64,000 nt of DNA. Origin: CAZTGZ01 sp964613385. Its GTDB lineage: Bacteria > Bacteroidota > Bacteroidia > NS11-12g > UBA9320. Shown here in pieces: positions 1 to 9,945 of the stretch (position 1 is the stretch's first letter; each line of letters opens with the position of its first letter). The stretch is taken from the NCBI GenBank assembly GCA_964613385.1, contig CAZTGZ010000014.1, forward strand, positions 6,697 through 70,696, in the 5' to 3' direction. The translations under genes and the position numbers were made by a program. Below the pieces are notes generated by a model. That model was not told where the DNA came from, did no database searches, and saw nothing but the letters and a program-made list of their open reading frames with translations.

Positions 1-493
1 TATAAACCACCTGAAAGTTTGAAGCCGTCAGTTTCACATGAGGGGCAAATTCAACCTTTATCTGATAGCCTCTCACGTCGCCGGTAGAAGACTGTGTAGC
101 CCCGGAAGTATTGAATGGAATCGTTCCGCGGATACCATTGCTCTGCCGGGTTAAATCGTGTGTGACTCCGTCGAAAGAATCAATCACTCTGCCCCCGTAC
201 ACATCAAAAGTCGGGATGATCTCGATTTGCATAGAAAAATCGGTAAGTCCGCCGGGAGTTGAGCATTGAATTACTTTTGTGCTATCATCCGTCCAGACAT
301 CAAAAGCCGCATTTCGCAGGTGTTCTCCAGGAACTGCACGTACGATATCTCCACCCGAATAGGTTGAAAATGAAATCGTTCCTGAGGAACTTCCAAAGCT
401 CACGCTACATTGCGCATAGCCAAAGTAAAATACAAATATCCCTAATAATAACAGCAGACATTTGACATAAAGAAGATAAGCCGGGGTTTTCAT
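1..493 (-). CDS. secreted protein, 3' end cut by window edge
   Basis: The reading frame opens at an ATG at 491-493 on the minus strand and stays open to the left edge, giving about 164 residues. The N-terminus begins MKTPAYLLYVKC and continues through a Leu/Ile/Phe-rich core to a likely cleavage site after GYAQ, so it is a Sec-exported protein. The mature part is rich in Ser, Gly and Thr with alternating hydrophobic residues, as in extracellular beta-sheet domains. No catalytic motif is visible. A T9SS sorting domain may lie in the missing C-terminus, but that is only a guess. The 89 bases between its start and the end of lysS hold no other gene. Confidence 0.7.
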   Translation of the reverse strand, partial: MKTPAYLLYVKCLLLLLGIFVFYFGYAQCSVSFGSSSGTISFSTYSGGDIVRAVPGEHLRNAAFDVWTDDSTKVIQCSTPGGLTDFSMQIEIIPTFDVYGGRVIDSFDGVTHDLTRQSNGIRGTIPFNTSGATQSSTGDVRGYQIKVEFAPHVKLTASNFQVVY

Positions 494-582
494 AGTGAGG
501 TAAAATTCTCACTCGCGTTCCCGACAAAAAAATCAAATCGTTAAAGCTTGTAATAATATAGGATATAGCCGTTTGGAAGTAT

Positions 583-2091
583 TTAATCCTGTTTTTCAGG
601 TCGCATTTGCGGAAAGAACAGCACTTCCTGGATGGTGGTATTATTGGTCAATAACATGACCAAACGATCAATGCCGATGCCAATTCCCGCAGTGGGAGGC
701 ATACCATATTCCAGGGCGCGAAGGAAATCCTGATCAAGGTACATTGCTTCGTGATCGCCCCGTTCGAGCAATTTCATTTGTTCTTCAAATCGCTCGCGCT
801 GATCGATAGGATCATTCAATTCGCTGTAACAGTTTGCAACTTCTTTACCATTGATAATGAGTTCGAAACGCTCTGTGAGCTCAGGATTATTTCTATGCCT
901 TTTGGTAAGCGGGCTCATTTCGATGGGATAATCCATGATAAATACCGGTTGTATGAGTTTGCCTTCACATTTTTCACCAAATATTTCATCAATCAATTTA
1001 GCCCTACCCATGCTGGCATCGGTTTCAATATGCCATTCTTTACACAACTTTCGCAATTCGTCCTCTGACATACTGCTCACATCTATACCTGTATATTTCT
1101 CAATTGCGCCATAGAGGGAAAGTCTTTCGAAAGGTTTGCCAAAATCGATAAGTTGATCACCAAATTGAATTTCAGTGCTTCCGCAAACATCCTGACAAAC
1201 TTTTCGAAGCATTTGTTCCGTATAGTCCATCATCCAATAATAATCCTTATAGGCAACGTACAATTCCATTTGAGTGAACTCAGGATTATGCGTGCGGTCC
1301 ATCCCTTCGTTCCTGAAATCTTTGGCAAATTCAAAAACACCTTCAAATCCACCTACGATCAATCGTTTCAGATATAATTCGTTGGCCACTCTCAGGTATA
1401 AGGGCATATCCAGTGCATTGTGATGCGTGATAAAAGGTCGGGCTGCGGCTCCTCCGGGGATGGCCTGCAAAACCGGTGTTTCTACTTCCAGAAATCCGCT
1501 GTTATTCAGAAAATCGCGCATGCTTTGAATTGCTTTGCTGCGCTTAATAAAAGTTTCTCTAACATGAGGATTAACAATTAAATCTACATACCTCATGCGG
1601 TGTCTGAGTTCCGGATCTCCAAAGGCATCATATACCTTACCGTCAACCTCTTTTGGCATAGGTAAAGGATTCAACGACTTGGATAGAACCTTCATGGACG
1701 TAACATGTAAGGTTGTTTCGCCCACCTGAGTCGTAAATACAAAACCCTCTAATCCAAGGATATCTCCAATGTCGAGATACTTCTTAAATACTTCATTGTA
1801 TAGGGTTTTATCTTCACCGGTACAAATATCATCCCGGCTGATATACACCTGCATTTTCCCGGTATGATCCTGTATTTCTGCAAATGACGCCTTACCCATA
1901 ATCCGGCGACGCATTAAACGCCCGGCAAGGCTGACGTGCTTGTAATTCAGCTTGTCTTCGGGGTAATGTTTCAAAATATCCGCAATCGTTACATTTACTT
2001 CGAAAGTTGGTGCAGGATACGGGTCAATTCCCAGATTTCTCAAAGCCTCCAGAGAGGCTCTTCTCTGTAATTGAAGTTCATTCAATTCCAT
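583..2091 (-). CDS. lysS: lysine--tRNA ligase (class II)
   Basis: Cytoplasmic enzyme that charges tRNA-Lys using ATP. The N-terminal OB-fold anticodon-binding domain covers roughly residues 50-165 (SLAGRLMRRRIMGKASFAEI). The class II catalytic core follows: motif 2 is visible as FRNEGMDRTHNPEFTQMELY and motif 3 as GIGIGIDRLVMLL near the C-terminus. Length from the ATG at 2089-2091 is 502 residues, normal for bacterial LysRS. An in-frame ATG 30 bases upstream (2121) is possible, but MELNELQLQRRASLEALRNL matches the usual beginning of the family, so I chose the inner start. It is transcribed alone, divergently from the T9SS cargo gene to the right. Confidence 0.96.
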   Translation of the reverse strand: MELNELQLQRRASLEALRNLGIDPYPAPTFEVNVTIADILKHYPEDKLNYKHVSLAGRLMRRRIMGKASFAEIQDHTGKMQVYISRDDICTGEDKTLYNEVFKKYLDIGDILGLEGFVFTTQVGETTLHVTSMKVLSKSLNPLPMPKEVDGKVYDAFGDPELRHRMRYVDLIVNPHVRETFIKRSKAIQSMRDFLNNSGFLEVETPVLQAIPGGAAARPFITHHNALDMPLYLRVANELYLKRLIVGGFEGVFEFAKDFRNEGMDRTHNPEFTQMELYVAYKDYYWMMDYTEQMLRKVCQDVCGSTEIQFGDQLIDFGKPFERLSLYGAIEKYTGIDVSSMSEDELRKLCKEWHIETDASMGRAKLIDEIFGEKCEGKLIQPVFIMDYPIEMSPLTKRHRNNPELTERFELIINGKEVANCYSELNDPIDQRERFEEQMKLLERGDHEAMYLDQDFLRALEYGMPPTAGIGIGIDRLVMLLTNNTTIQEVLFFPQMRPEKQD

Positions 2092-2183
2092 GATATTAAA
2101 ATTTTCGCGAATATACATCAATTCGATGCATCACATCCGGGTCATAATGCATCTCATATGCAAAACTACAAGGGGCAATTTGT

Positions 2184-2191
2184 TATCTTTG
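2184..2191 (+). promoter_or_regulatory. putative Bacteroidota -7 promoter element
   Basis: TATCTTTG matches the TAnnTTTG -7 consensus of the Bacteroidota housekeeping sigma factor and lies 15 bases before the ATG at 2207. No convincing -33 TTG is seen at the usual spacing. Confidence 0.4.
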
Positions 2192-2206
2192 TAAACCTCA
2201 GCGCGC

Positions 2207-5200
2207 ATGAAGATTTTTCCACACCGGATTACCTGGCCGGTCCTGGTACTGCTATTGTCCGGTGCTTTTTGCCACTTAAAAGCGCAGGGAGTTCTTATTG
2301 AAAACAAGGGGCAATCGCATCCAGCGGTAATCGCAGAAATGCACATAAGTGGCGGCAGACTTTTTTTAGAAGAACAGGGATATACCGTGTTGTTGCGGGA
2401 TGAAACGGCTATGTCAGAGTTATGGAATCACCAGCATCATTCAACAAACAAAGAAGTAACGGTTGGCTTTCATGCCGTTAAGGTAAATTTCCGCGGAAGC
2501 AAAACCCCTTCGATTTCCTATTCAAAGACGCTTACTACCTATCACAACTATTATCGGGGGAAAAATCCGGAGCAATGGGCGGCAAAGGTTCCTTTGCATC
2601 GGGAAGTATATTATCACCAGGTTTATCCGGGGATTGACTGGATCGGAAAGACTACAGGTTCTACCTTGAAAACCGAATGGGTAGTTCAACCCGGAGCGGA
2701 TCCGGCGGTTATCAAAATGACCTATACCGGCCATGAAGGAATTGCCATTGAAAATGGGAAGCTGATGGTAAAAACCTCGGTTCAAAACTGGTACGAAACT
2801 GCTCCGTTTGCCTATCAGGTTATTGACGGTCAAATTCGCGAAATTCCGTGTTCTTATAAATTGACGGGGGATGAAGTCGGATTTGAAACCGGCCCTTTGA
2901 TTCAGGAAAATGTACCCCTTGTGATTGATCCGGTCCTCGTATTTTCAACCTACTCAGGATCACAGGGCGACAACTTCGGATTTACCGCCACGTATGATTC
3001 CCGGGCACATTTGTATGCCGGCGGAGTGGTAGATAATGCGGATGGAGAGTACCCTGTAACTGCCGGCGCATATCAACGCACATTTGGTGGAGGTGTTGGA
3101 ACATTTCCTGTTAATCTCGCCTGTGATATTTCCATTAGCAAATATGATTCATCCGGATCTAACTTGCTGTATGCCACTTATTTGGGAGGGTCTTCGGATG
3201 AATATCCGCACAGTTTGGTTGTTGATGAACATGACAATTTACTGGTGATGGGGACCACCAATTCCACAAATTTTCCGGTTTTAAAAAATGCTTATGACAC
3301 CATACTTGACGGGGGGTACGACATCATAGTCGTAAAATTTAAACCGGATGGTAGTGCCTTGCTTGGGTCAACTTTTTTGGGTGGAAGCCGAAACGACGGA
3401 CTAAATTCTTCCGGGAGCTTGCGTTATAATTATGCCGATGATTTCAGAGGGGATATCATAACAGATGACCGGGACCAGATATATCTGGCGAGCACTACCC
3501 TGAGCACTGACTTGCCTTTGGTTCATCCCATTCAAGCTGCTTCTGCGGGTGGTTTTGACGGATGTCTGGCAAAATTCTCCCCGGATTTAAGCCAGCTGTT
3601 ATGGAGCACTTATGTGGGTGGTGGCGGTTCAGATGCCTTGTACAGCATCAAATTGGATACTGGTTTCATTTATGCGGGCGGCGGAACCAATAGCACCAAT
3701 CTGGACACAACCGACCGGGTTCTGTATTCGACGAATCAGGGCGGTGTGGATGGTTTCCTGGTGAAAGTTAACAAGAACGATTTTCAGTTGAACAAACTCA
3801 GCTACTTCGGAACTCCGGAATACGATCAAGTCTATTTTATTGATCTCGATTCACGCGGGACACTTTACGCAACCGGTCAGACCGAAGGTAGCATCCAACC
3901 CAGTCCGGGAACATATGGCCAAAAAGACAAAGGTCAATTCATTACCCGAATGAGCAAAGATTTAGACAGCACCTATTTTATCACAGGATTTGGCAGCAGA
4001 AACCGCAAACCGGACCTGAGTCCCAGTGCTTTTTTGGTAGATAAATGCAACCATATTTATTTTTCAGGATGGGGATCGAATGTAAGACCGGATTTAAACC
4101 CGGGGAGTACAGCCGGTTTGGAAATTACAGCAGATGCAGTTCAAAAAACCACCGATTCCAATGATTTTTATATTTTGGTGTTAGACCAGGATGCGTCTTC
4201 ATTATTATATAGTACCTATTTTGGTGGAGATGAGACGGATGATCATGTAGACGGAGGCACCAGTCGATTTGATAAAAGAGGCGTGATCTATCAGTCGGTT
4301 TGCAGCAGTTGTCCCGAGGACAATGAACCCGGCCATAATGATTTTCCTGTAACTCCAAATGCTGCGTTTATACAAAATGTGAGCCCCAGATGTTCCAATG
4401 CATCTTTTAAAATTGACTTGCAAATCAGTGATGCGGTGGAAGCAAGATTTACCGTAACCCCGAGAATCTTATGTAAACCTCTGTTGGCGCAATTCGAAAA
4501 TTTAAGCAGCCCGGGCAAACAATATCTGTGGGATTTCGGTGATGGAAGCAAAGACACATCCTTTTTGCCGCCTGACCATTTGTATGATAAACCCGGCAAA
4601 TACATCATTTCGCTCACTGCGATCGATTCCATTAGCTGCAATTTTAGCGATAAGTACACGTTGGACGTGGTTGTATTGGATAAACCTGAGGCCAAATTCT
4701 CCTATAAATTCGATGGTTGTCTGGACGAGTTACAATTAAAAAATGAAACAGAGAATGGAAGAGAATATCTGTGGCTTTTGGGCAATGGAGAAAGCAGTTC
4801 TGAAACTGCACCCAAAGTGAAGTATACCAGTTCCGGAGATTACAGGATTACATTGATTGCCAGCCCCAATGAAAGTTGTCCGGATACCTTTTTCTTAGAT
4901 GTCCCTATTGATCTGAATGCAGGCACAGAACTTGAATTATTCAATGTTTTTACCCCCAACGGTGACGGGAAAAACGAGTGTTTTGCCCCGAAAGGAATTC
5001 GCGCGAATTGCGATGAAATAGAATGGCAGGTGTTTAACAGATGGGGAGAATGTCTATTTGAAACTAAGGATCCGGAAGCCTGTTGGAATGGAAAAAATGC
5101 ATTGGGAGAACCCTATCCGGATGGTTCGTATTTCGTAATATATTATATTCGCTTCGGAGACGAAAGTAAGCAACAAATAATCAGCGGGACGCTTACCCTG

Positions 5201-5209
5201 TTGCGCTGA
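2207..5209 (+). CDS. T9SS type B cargo protein with SBBP beta-propeller and PKD domains
   Basis: Large secreted or surface protein of 1000 residues. A signal peptide (hydrophobic WPVLVLLLSGAFC) is followed by an N-terminal domain starting with IENKGQ, typical of the module that precedes SBBP repeats. Residues about 240-690 carry SBBP beta-propeller repeats (LLYATYLGGSSDEYPHS, LLWSTYVGGGGSD, LLYSTYFGGDETDD). Two PKD-like domains follow (YLWDFGDGS near 772; EYLWLLGNGE near 850). The last 90 residues form the gliding-motility-associated C-terminal domain: FNVFTPNGDGKNE, VFNRWGE, YPDGSYFVIY. That domain is the type B sorting signal, which directs T9SS export and often partners with a PorP/SprF-like protein. 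No enzyme motif is seen; adhesion or matrix roles are likely but not shown. Confidence 0.9.
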   Translation: MKIFPHRITWPVLVLLLSGAFCHLKAQGVLIENKGQSHPAVIAEMHISGGRLFLEEQGYTVLLRDETAMSELWNHQHHSTNKEVTVGFHAVKVNFRGSKTPSISYSKTLTTYHNYYRGKNPEQWAAKVPLHREVYYHQVYPGIDWIGKTTGSTLKTEWVVQPGADPAVIKMTYTGHEGIAIENGKLMVKTSVQNWYETAPFAYQVIDGQIREIPCSYKLTGDEVGFETGPLIQENVPLVIDPVLVFSTYSGSQGDNFGFTATYDSRAHLYAGGVVDNADGEYPVTAGAYQRTFGGGVGTFPVNLACDISISKYDSSGSNLLYATYLGGSSDEYPHSLVVDEHDNLLVMGTTNSTNFPVLKNAYDTILDGGYDIIVVKFKPDGSALLGSTFLGGSRNDGLNSSGSLRYNYADDFRGDIITDDRDQIYLASTTLSTDLPLVHPIQAASAGGFDGCLAKFSPDLSQLLWSTYVGGGGSDALYSIKLDTGFIYAGGGTNSTNLDTTDRVLYSTNQGGVDGFLVKVNKNDFQLNKLSYFGTPEYDQVYFIDLDSRGTLYATGQTEGSIQPSPGTYGQKDKGQFITRMSKDLDSTYFITGFGSRNRKPDLSPSAFLVDKCNHIYFSGWGSNVRPDLNPGSTAGLEITADAVQKTTDSNDFYILVLDQDASSLLYSTYFGGDETDDHVDGGTSRFDKRGVIYQSVCSSCPEDNEPGHNDFPVTPNAAFIQNVSPRCSNASFKIDLQISDAVEARFTVTPRILCKPLLAQFENLSSPGKQYLWDFGDGSKDTSFLPPDHLYDKPGKYIISLTAIDSISCNFSDKYTLDVVVLDKPEAKFSYKFDGCLDELQLKNETENGREYLWLLGNGESSSETAPKVKYTSSGDYRITLIASPNESCPDTFFLDVPIDLNAGTELELFNVFTPNGDGKNECFAPKGIRANCDEIEWQVFNRWGECLFETKDPEACWNGKNALGEPYPDGSYFVIYYIRFGDESKQQIISGTLTLLR

Positions 5210-5228
5210 TTGAACCTATTAATTACGT

Positions 5229-8200
5229 ATGAAACGATTTGTGTTATGGACCTGCCTATTGGCAGGATGGGTGTCTTGTCGGCAATTTGCACCCCTTCCC
5301 CCATCTGGAATTCCCGACAAAAAAACGCGTATGGATCTCGCTATGCAGCAAGAGTTTGAGCGCACTGTAGATCCGGCCTTAGGATATATTCCCCGGGAAA
5401 GATTGGATATCGCGAAAGAGATCATCCGAAGCGGTGGCGGAAAAGTTCATAAAGCAGCCATACCAAATATTACCTGGATAGAACACGGTCCTAATAACGT
5501 GGGCGGACGCACCCGAACTTTAATGTTTGACCCTAACGACGCCACCTTTTCCAGAGTTTTTGCGGCAGGAGTTGCAGGTGGGTTATGGGTTACAGAAAAC
5601 ATCTATGCATCCATCCCGAACTGGACTATCGTAGACGATTATTTTGACAATATGGCCATCACCTGTATGGCGTATGACCCTTCCAGACCCGATACGATGT
5701 ATTTCGGGACCGGAGAAGGATATTTTAACCTGGATGCTGTTCGCGGAGATGGTATCTGGAGAAGTACCAATGGAGGCACTTCATGGTCGCGAATCACGCC
5801 AACCGGAGTAGATACCTTTAATTTCATACAAAGAATCGTAGTTGATGCCCAGGGGAATGTCTATGCCAGTACTCGTGATCGCGGTGTGATCAAAAGCACG
5901 AATGCAGGTGCCACCTGGACTAAGATACTCGGTTCCGGAATGACTGCTTCAACCAATCGCGCCAACGATTTGGATATCGACGCCAATGGAAACATCTGGG
6001 CTACCATGGGAATTTTTAATGCAGATGAAATCTATAAGAGCAGCAATGGAGGCAGCAGTTGGACTGCAGTATCCAATGGATCCGGTTTCNNNNNNNNNNG
6101 TTTCCCGAGCTCAGGTTATTACCGTCTCGAAGTAGCCTGCGCCCCTACCGATAGCAATCGGGTATATGCCTTGGTGCATAGCAGTTCTACGGATAGTTGT
6201 TCAGGTATTTACAAATCAACCGATGGAGGAAGTACCTGGAGTTCGGTGGCCATGGCATATAGTAATGTAGATTTCAAGAACTTCGCCAATACACAAGCCT
6301 GGTATAATCTCACCATCGCCGTTAGCCCGGCAGATGAAGACGTAGTGGTCATCGGAGGATTGGATTTGTACAAAACCACCAATGCCGGTGCTTCCTGGCA
6401 ACAAATCAGTCATTGGTATGGAGGTGGTGGTTATCCGAATGTGCATGCCGACCATCATGCAATATTATTCAGAAAGAATAGCGGAGATACTGCCTTATTC
6501 GGTAATGACGGTGGAGTATATCTGGCTACCGGCTTGTCAGGTACACCTGCGTTCAGCTCAAAGGAAAATGGCTATAATACGACACAATTCTATGCATGCG
6601 CAATGCATCCGGATCGCTTGAGCAATTATTTGTTGGGCGGAACACAAGACAATGGAAGTCAACAATTTACTTCTGGAGGCATCAATGCAACAACCGAAGT
6701 AACAGGCGGAGATGGTGGCTATTGCCATATCGATCAGAACCAGGCGGATACGCAATTAACCGCCTACGTTTACAACAATATACGAGTATCTACCAACGGG
6801 TTTTCCAGCTATACATCCTACTCCGATAATACAGGAAACTTTATCAATGCCAGCGATTTTGACGATGTAAACAATATTTTGTATTCGGCGCGAGGTTCAG
6901 GTGAGTTACTGAGATGGTCCAATATAGGCGGAACTCCATCCAAAACTACCATTAGTATTGGGGCCATGAGTTCTTCCCAGGCCAGTGCTATTACTGTTTC
7001 ACCCAATGTTTCCGGAAATGTATATATAGGTACAGAAGCCGGAAGAGTGGTAAAAGTTACCGGAGCCGATGGAGGAAGTCCGTCGGGTACAAATATATCG
7101 AGCGGCTCATTCCCGAGTTCAACAGTATCCTGTATTGCTGTAGAAACCGGAGACGAAGACCATTTGCTGGCTACTATCAGCAATTATGGCGTAACCAGTG
7201 TATGGGAAACCACCAATGGTGGCAGTTCGTGGACTGCAGTTGAGGGAAATCTGCCTGATATGCCTATACGTTGGGCCATATTTAGTCCGCTTGGAGCCGA
7301 TAGCGCTCTCCTGGCAACGGAAGTCGGGGTCTGGACCACCACGAACCTGAATGGAGGCTCCACCGATTGGCAACCAAGCAATACGGGACTGGCCAACATA
7401 CGGGTAGATATGCTTCAATACCGCAGTTCGGATTCTGTGATCATTGCTGCTACACATGGCCGTGGAATGTATAGTACCCGATCTTTTTCTGCTACGGTAA
7501 TTCCTTCGCTTCTGGCTTCTGATACCATTGTGTATCCGGGTGAGTATGTTGAATTTACCGACAACTCTTTCGGTTCAACCAGTCGAACCTGGGATATGGA
7601 TGGAGATGGAATTACGGACACTACCGCAGAAAACTTCTTCTGGGCATTTGGAAACGGTGGATATCACACGGTTATCCTTACAATAAACGGAACTCAGAAA
7701 GATACTCAGGTTATTCATGTATTGCCTCGTTTAGGAACACCCTATACAACAGGAAACGGAGGTGACTTTGAATCTAATTTCTGGCATTTTGGAGGCAGGG
7801 ATATTTCCGGAGGAGTCAATTTATGGGAACATGGAGTACCGGGAAATGCACTTACCACCGTGAATAGCGGTACACGAGCCTGGAAAACCGATCTGGATGC
7901 AGATATAGTATCCGGTAATTATAGTTGTGGTCTTTATACACCCAGCTTTAATATGGAGACTTCCGGGACTTATACCTTGTCCTTTAGAAAAAGTATGGAA
8001 ATTTATTATTGTAATGCGCCTTTTGGGGTTCAGGTTCAATATTCTACGGATCAGGGTGCCAATTGGAGCCGACTTGGAAATTACGGAAGCGGAACAGGTT
8101 GGTATAACCGGGGCTCAGCTACCTGTGGATCATGTTGTATTGAGTCTTCTATATTTTCGGATAATACAGGTTGGACCGGCGGTTATTCGAATTCTACGGC

Positions 8201-9413
8201 TTCTTACGACATCAGCAGTTTAGCCGGAAATAAAGATGTGCGATTCCGTGTTGTATTATCTGTTGTAAGCGGTTATGCGAGTATAGGCTACCAAAACGAC
8301 GGGTTCATGGTAGAAGATTTTGCCATCAGCGGACCCACAAATTCCGCCATACAGCCTGAAGTTGAAACCGAGATTTGCTCCCGCACCTTGAGTCTGGGAC
8401 CCAACGACACAGCCTGGTATTATTCACCGAATGGGAAAGCCATGATGCGCCTCCGCAACCTGAGCAGTCACGATTTCGGAAACACAACCGTTTACATTGA
8501 CCAAAGTGGCTCAACTCCGGTAGATTATGACACAATTACTGCTCAAAACCGGAAAATTCTTGCCAAGAGTTTCTATATTTCCCCAACCACCAACAATTCA
8601 GGTGCACAAGTGGAAATCAGTGCCATTTATGACAAAAGTGATGAAGTGGACGCTTGGCGAAGTCTCACTTCACATAACCATAATGATTTGCAATTGATCA
8701 AGAGCTCTGTAGCCATTTCGTCTGCTACTTTATCAAATACAACCTATGGCGATTCTACAGTTATAGACAGCTTATTTGGAACGGATGGAGTTCGAATAAC
8801 CGCGAGATTTAACAATGGATTCAGCGGCGTTGGCGCCGGTGGAGGCGGAAATAACACCCCGGGGCCTTTGCCTGTGAGTTGGTTGCATTTTCACGGGCTC
8901 CGCCAGCCCGGAATGGCTTATCTGGAATGGGCCACGGCACAGGAAATCAATAATAGCCATTTTACCATAGAGCGAAGTACCGGCAATGACTTTAAAGATG
9001 TTGGTACCATTGGAGGTAAAGGAAACTATGCAGGTATAAGTGTATATCATTTTGATGATGATATTTCTTCAGTAAACCATGAACCCGTGTTATACTATCG
9101 AATACGCCAGACTGATTTTGACGGCAAAACTTCCTGGTCAAAAATTATCCCTTTAGCATTGCAAAATGGCGCATTCAATGGGATAGCTGTGTACCCTGTT
9201 CCCGCATCGCAATTTCTACATGTTTCCGTGCCGGTCTTCTATGAAGCACTCCAATTCAAATTATTTGATATTCAGGGACGCTTGATTCTGGAACAGCCCA
9301 TCAGCACCGGTTTGAATTCCATTGAAATTGGAAAATTGCCGCCGGCCTTGTACAATTATGAAATTGGCAATGACCGCATGGTAATGACTAAAGGAAAGTT
9401 GCCAAAAAAATGA
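5229..9413 (+). CDS. T9SS type A cargo protein with BNR/sortilin-like propeller, PKD and adhesin-like modules
   Basis: About 1394 residues, starting 19 bases after the preceding cargo gene, so probably co-transcribed. Residues 60-745 form a beta-propeller with many BNR/Asp-box motifs (STNGGTSWS, STNAGATWT, SSNGGSSWT, TTNGGSSWT) like sialidase or VPS10/sortilin propellers. A PKD-like domain follows near 755-835, then a jelly-roll-like region. The last 80 residues are a type A T9SS sorting domain (VYPVPASQFLHVS, LFDIQGRLI, LPPALYNYEI). The N-terminus has a Cys at the expected end of the signal (LAGWVSC), but Trp at -3 makes it a poor lipobox. A 10-N assembly gap (6090-6099) falls near residue 289; the frame continues across it. 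Substrate unknown. Confidence 0.88.
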   Translation: MKRFVLWTCLLAGWVSCRQFAPLPPSGIPDKKTRMDLAMQQEFERTVDPALGYIPRERLDIAKEIIRSGGGKVHKAAIPNITWIEHGPNNVGGRTRTLMFDPNDATFSRVFAAGVAGGLWVTENIYASIPNWTIVDDYFDNMAITCMAYDPSRPDTMYFGTGEGYFNLDAVRGDGIWRSTNGGTSWSRITPTGVDTFNFIQRIVVDAQGNVYASTRDRGVIKSTNAGATWTKILGSGMTASTNRANDLDIDANGNIWATMGIFNADEIYKSSNGGSSWTAVSNGSGFXXXXFPSSGYYRLEVACAPTDSNRVYALVHSSSTDSCSGIYKSTDGGSTWSSVAMAYSNVDFKNFANTQAWYNLTIAVSPADEDVVVIGGLDLYKTTNAGASWQQISHWYGGGGYPNVHADHHAILFRKNSGDTALFGNDGGVYLATGLSGTPAFSSKENGYNTTQFYACAMHPDRLSNYLLGGTQDNGSQQFTSGGINATTEVTGGDGGYCHIDQNQADTQLTAYVYNNIRVSTNGFSSYTSYSDNTGNFINASDFDDVNNILYSARGSGELLRWSNIGGTPSKTTISIGAMSSSQASAITVSPNVSGNVYIGTEAGRVVKVTGADGGSPSGTNISSGSFPSSTVSCIAVETGDEDHLLATISNYGVTSVWETTNGGSSWTAVEGNLPDMPIRWAIFSPLGADSALLATEVGVWTTTNLNGGSTDWQPSNTGLANIRVDMLQYRSSDSVIIAATHGRGMYSTRSFSATVIPSLLASDTIVYPGEYVEFTDNSFGSTSRTWDMDGDGITDTTAENFFWAFGNGGYHTVILTINGTQKDTQVIHVLPRLGTPYTTGNGGDFESNFWHFGGRDISGGVNLWEHGVPGNALTTVNSGTRAWKTDLDADIVSGNYSCGLYTPSFNMETSGTYTLSFRKSMEIYYCNAPFGVQVQYSTDQGANWSRLGNYGSGTGWYNRGSATCGSCCIESSIFSDNTGWTGGYSNSTASYDISSLAGNKDVRFRVVLSVVSGYASIGYQNDGFMVEDFAISGPTNSAIQPEVETEICSRTLSLGPNDTAWYYSPNGKAMMRLRNLSSHDFGNTTVYIDQSGSTPVDYDTITAQNRKILAKSFYISPTTNNSGAQVEISAIYDKSDEVDAWRSLTSHNHNDLQLIKSSVAISSATLSNTTYGDSTVIDSLFGTDGVRITARFNNGFSGVGAGGGGNNTPGPLPVSWLHFHGLRQPGMAYLEWATAQEINNSHFTIERSTGNDFKDVGTIGGKGNYAGISVYHFDDDISSVNHEPVLYYRIRQTDFDGKTSWSKIIPLALQNGAFNGIAVYPVPASQFLHVSVPVFYEALQFKLFDIQGRLILEQPISTGLNSIEIGKLPPALYNYEIGNDRMVMTKGKLPKK
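6090..6099. other. assembly gap (10 N) inside the BNR propeller gene
   Basis: Ten ambiguous bases. The reading frame is the same on both sides, so the true missing length is probably 10 or differs from it by a multiple of three. The gap lies in a repetitive propeller region, a common reason for scaffold breaks. Confidence 0.97.
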
Positions 9414-9447
9414 TCTGAAATTTTAAGATTCACATACCGCTCTCCGG

Positions 9448-9945
9448 ATGAATAGCGTTCTATATAAAACGTTATTTGTCATGATGATCCGAGGATGTTT
9501 AAGGAAAATTGCCCCCAATTCGCATGTACGAAGGTCATTCTATCTTTTAAAGATTCCCATACTCCTGTTAAACATGTGTTTTGCACCGCTGTATGGGCAA
9601 CCTACGCGACCTGTAAATGAAGAAAAACCCGTAGAAATTTTGCGCCGACCTGATCGATCGGGCATTATAAACTGGTTCAGTTTTGAGAATTTTGAGGCAG
9701 ATGAGGCACGCAAAGAGAAAAAGTCAGACACTGCCAACTACCTGGAACCATCTTGTAATCAGGAAGATTGGATTGTATATACATTTCAGACGGATTTTAA
9801 AGATACACTGACAGACCCACCGACCTTTCCAATGGAATCCAAACCCCGGATGACAACTTCACCTGTGTTTTCATTTCACAAAATCCAATTCATCAAAATC
9901 AATCCGGCTGAAAGGTTTATGCTACGATCGGGCTGGGACGAATGA
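9448..9945 (+). CDS. hypothetical protein, probably exported
   Basis: 165 residues from the first ATG, with other ATGs at 9481, 9484 and 9571. A hydrophobic stretch (SFYLLKIPILLLNMCFAPLYG) ends in GQP, resembling a signal sequence preceded by an unusually long n-region. The remainder is charged and low in complexity, with no recognised domain. It follows the BNR cargo gene by 34 bases, so it may be the third gene of that transcript. Its 3' end overlaps the convergent kynureninase by 24 bases. I do not recognise the family and the start is uncertain. Confidence 0.5.
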   Translation: MNSVLYKTLFVMMIRGCLRKIAPNSHVRRSFYLLKIPILLLNMCFAPLYGQPTRPVNEEKPVEILRRPDRSGIINWFSFENFEADEARKEKKSDTANYLEPSCNQEDWIVYTFQTDFKDTLTDPPTFPMESKPRMTTSPVFSFHKIQFIKINPAERFMLRSGWDE

